Shown here: positions 5,203 to 6,137 of the stretch, in pieces
Numbering within the stretch: position 1 is the stretch's first letter
How the letters are laid out: every line of letters starts with the position of its first letter
Source: Fimbriimonadaceae bacterium
GTDB taxonomy: Bacteria; Armatimonadota; Fimbriimonadia; Fimbriimonadales; Fimbriimonadaceae
Length of the DNA: 6,137 nt
Assembly (NCBI GenBank): GCA_020849075.1
Contig: JADLGZ010000171.1
Coordinates: 1-6,137, forward strand
Direction: 5' to 3'
Position numbers and translations under genes: made by a program
The notes under the pieces: generated by a model
What the model saw: the letters and a program-made list of their open reading frames with translations, nothing else
Told to the model about the DNA's origin: nothing
Databases searched by the model: none

Positions 5203-6137
5203 TTAGTTTCGCGGTTCGGCGATGAGGCCGGGGATACCATTGAAGTCATACGGTGGGTAGTACGCAAGACCGGCGGCGGCCACTGGGGTCGTGCCAACTC
5301 GTTGCATTTCACCCATTCGCTCTGGATCGTTGGCGAAGCGCATGCCGTATCGGATGGTCTTGGTGCTGGAATCAGCAAAGTTGACCGTGATACCACCACT
5401 GTATCGGTCCACACCGGGGAACTGGTAGCGGGTCATGTTGCCAGCAGCCGGAAGGGCACCCACATAGCCGCCTGCACCGTTCGGAAATGCCACCTTGAGG
5501 GCGGCCGGTTGATTAGAGTACCAAGTGCCGGTCGTCGTTGCATAGGCTGCGGGCTCGCCACTGGGAACCTTTGGCATTGCACCAGACAAGCGCCACTGAG
5601 CATCGTAGAACAGAACCGTGTCGGAAACCCAGCCAATCATTCCTTCGGTAGCAACTGGGTCTTCCGAGCCAAGAGCGACCGGGATGCCCGGATCTTCAAA
5701 CACCGAGAAGTTGGGGCCATAGCCAGCAAACTTGATCTGATTGGTTGGCGGTCGTTGCCAGTTCAGGTTGTTCGCCAATGCTTGCTGCCAGTCAATAGCC
5801 GTTGGATCGCCGGGCGACTTCAGGATATCAATATTCTTCATGTACGGGTAAAGAGCGTCGTACACGGAGAAGATCTGCGAACCATTACCAGGGGTGGCGA
5901 CGCCGTACGTTGCGTTGAGCGTGCAGTTGGTCAAGCAGTAGGCAGCCTGAGGGTAATTCCCGTCATTATCCGACAGGTACATGTTGGTAGCCAATCCAAG
6001 TTGCTTGAGGTTGCTGATTGAAGCAGCCTTCTTGGCGGCAGCTCGGGCTTGAGCAAAGACAGGGAAGAGGATTGCCGCAAGGATAGCGATGATCGCGATC
6101 ACAACCAGCAATTCGATGAGCGTAAAGGCTTTACGAG
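5203..6137 (-). CDS. Prepilin-like protein, DUF1559-type (5' end cut by window)
   Basis: At least 310 codons are visible and the frame runs off the right edge, so the true start lies beyond 6137; the TTG at 6111 is an internal Leu codon. The visible fragment begins 'RKAFTLIELLVVIAIIAIL', a type III (type IV pilin) signal: prepilin peptidase would cut between Ala3 and Phe4, leaving Phe +1 and the conserved Glu +5 (residue 8 of the fragment). The hydrophobic helix (about 4-25) continues into 'FPVFAQAR' and 'NLKQLGLATNMYLSDNDGNYPQ', typical of the DUF1559 / prepilin-type family that is highly expanded in Armatimonadota and Planctomycetes. A Cys pair ('CLTNC', 67 and 71) follows. The C-terminal family motif H-X9-DG appears here as Y245-X9-Asp255-Ser. 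The exact role is unknown; such proteins may be minor pilins or pseudopilins of a type II secretion or pilus-like system, exported and anchored in the inner membrane. A strong terminator follows the stop. Confidence 0.88.
   Translation of the reverse strand, partial: RKAFTLIELLVVIAIIAILAAILFPVFAQARAAAKKAASISNLKQLGLATNMYLSDNDGNYPQAAYCLTNCTLNATYGVATPGNGSQIFSVYDALYPYMKNIDILKSPGDPTAIDWQQALANNLNWQRPPTNQIKFAGYGPNFSVFEDPGIPVALGSEDPVATEGMIGWVSDTVLFYDAQWRLSGAMPKVPSGEPAAYATTTGTWYSNQPAALKVAFPNGAGGYVGALPAAGNMTRYQFPGVDRYSGGITVNFADSSTKTIRYGMRFANDPERMGEMQRVGTTPVAAAGLAYYPPYDFNGIPGLIAEPRN

Noticed and set aside
5302..6021. 239-codon plus-strand open frame opposite the pilin-like gene
   Set aside because: It is the antisense shadow of a well-supported gene; the translation has no recognisable domain and no ribosome site.
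6121..6135. Perfect 7-bp inverted repeat CGTAAAG-G-CTTTACG
   Set aside because: It falls on the codons for the conserved 'RKAFT' of the prepilin signal, so the sequence is explained by coding; no second copy was seen.
1..6137. Search by eye for CRISPR repeats, tRNA cloverleafs, transposase genes and terminal repeats
   Set aside because: Nearly all of the window is coding with ordinary housekeeping genes, the spacers are under 115 nt, and no repeated units or tRNA-like ends were found.

Overview
The window carries seven protein genes and no RNA gene, mobile element or CRISPR array that I can see. It looks like chromosomal DNA of a diderm (LPS-type) bacterium in the Terrabacteria, most likely Armatimonadota (Fimbriimonas/Chthonomonas-like). 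Three observations support this. A SepF cell-division protein, typical of Firmicutes, Actinobacteria, Cyanobacteria and relatives, sits near a KdsA, which makes the LPS sugar Kdo. The SdhB closely resembles the Bacillus subtilis type. The right edge encodes a prepilin-like protein whose N-terminal helix runs into 'AAILFPVFAQAR', a string I associate with the large pseudopilin families of Armatimonadota and Planctomycetes. The assignment is from memory of families, not from a search.

Left block, plus strand (1-1695): sepF, an 85-nt spacer with a GC-rich stem-loop, leuD (small subunit of isopropylmalate isomerase), and 12 nt later a small DUF192-family lipoprotein gene. The large isomerase subunit LeuC is not in the window. 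The lipoprotein gene runs tail-to-tail into kdsA, with a 16-bp overlap of the coding ends and no obvious terminator.

Middle block, minus strand (5089 down to 1680): a very tight cluster sdhB > dsbD > kdsA. The sdhB stop touches the possible TTG start of dsbD (or lies 18 nt before an ATG), and dsbD and kdsA share one base in TAATG. This looks like one transcript with translational coupling. Its products are unrelated: a respiratory Fe-S subunit, a membrane thiol-reductant carrier and a Kdo-8-phosphate synthase. The key residues of each are present: all metal-centre cysteines of SdhB, three cysteine pairs of DsbD, and the four metal ligands of a metal-dependent KdsA.

Right block, minus strand (6137 down to 5203): a pilin-like protein cut by the window edge, followed by a strong intrinsic terminator that separates it from the sdhB cluster.

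I found no clearly new multi-gene system. The points most worth following are the AT-rich -10-like hexamers lying 6-11 nt before three start codons that lack a normally spaced Shine-Dalgarno (possible leaderless or short-leader transcription), the orphan sdhB in an odd operon, the altered C-terminal motif of the pilin-like protein, and a short insertion in LeuD.
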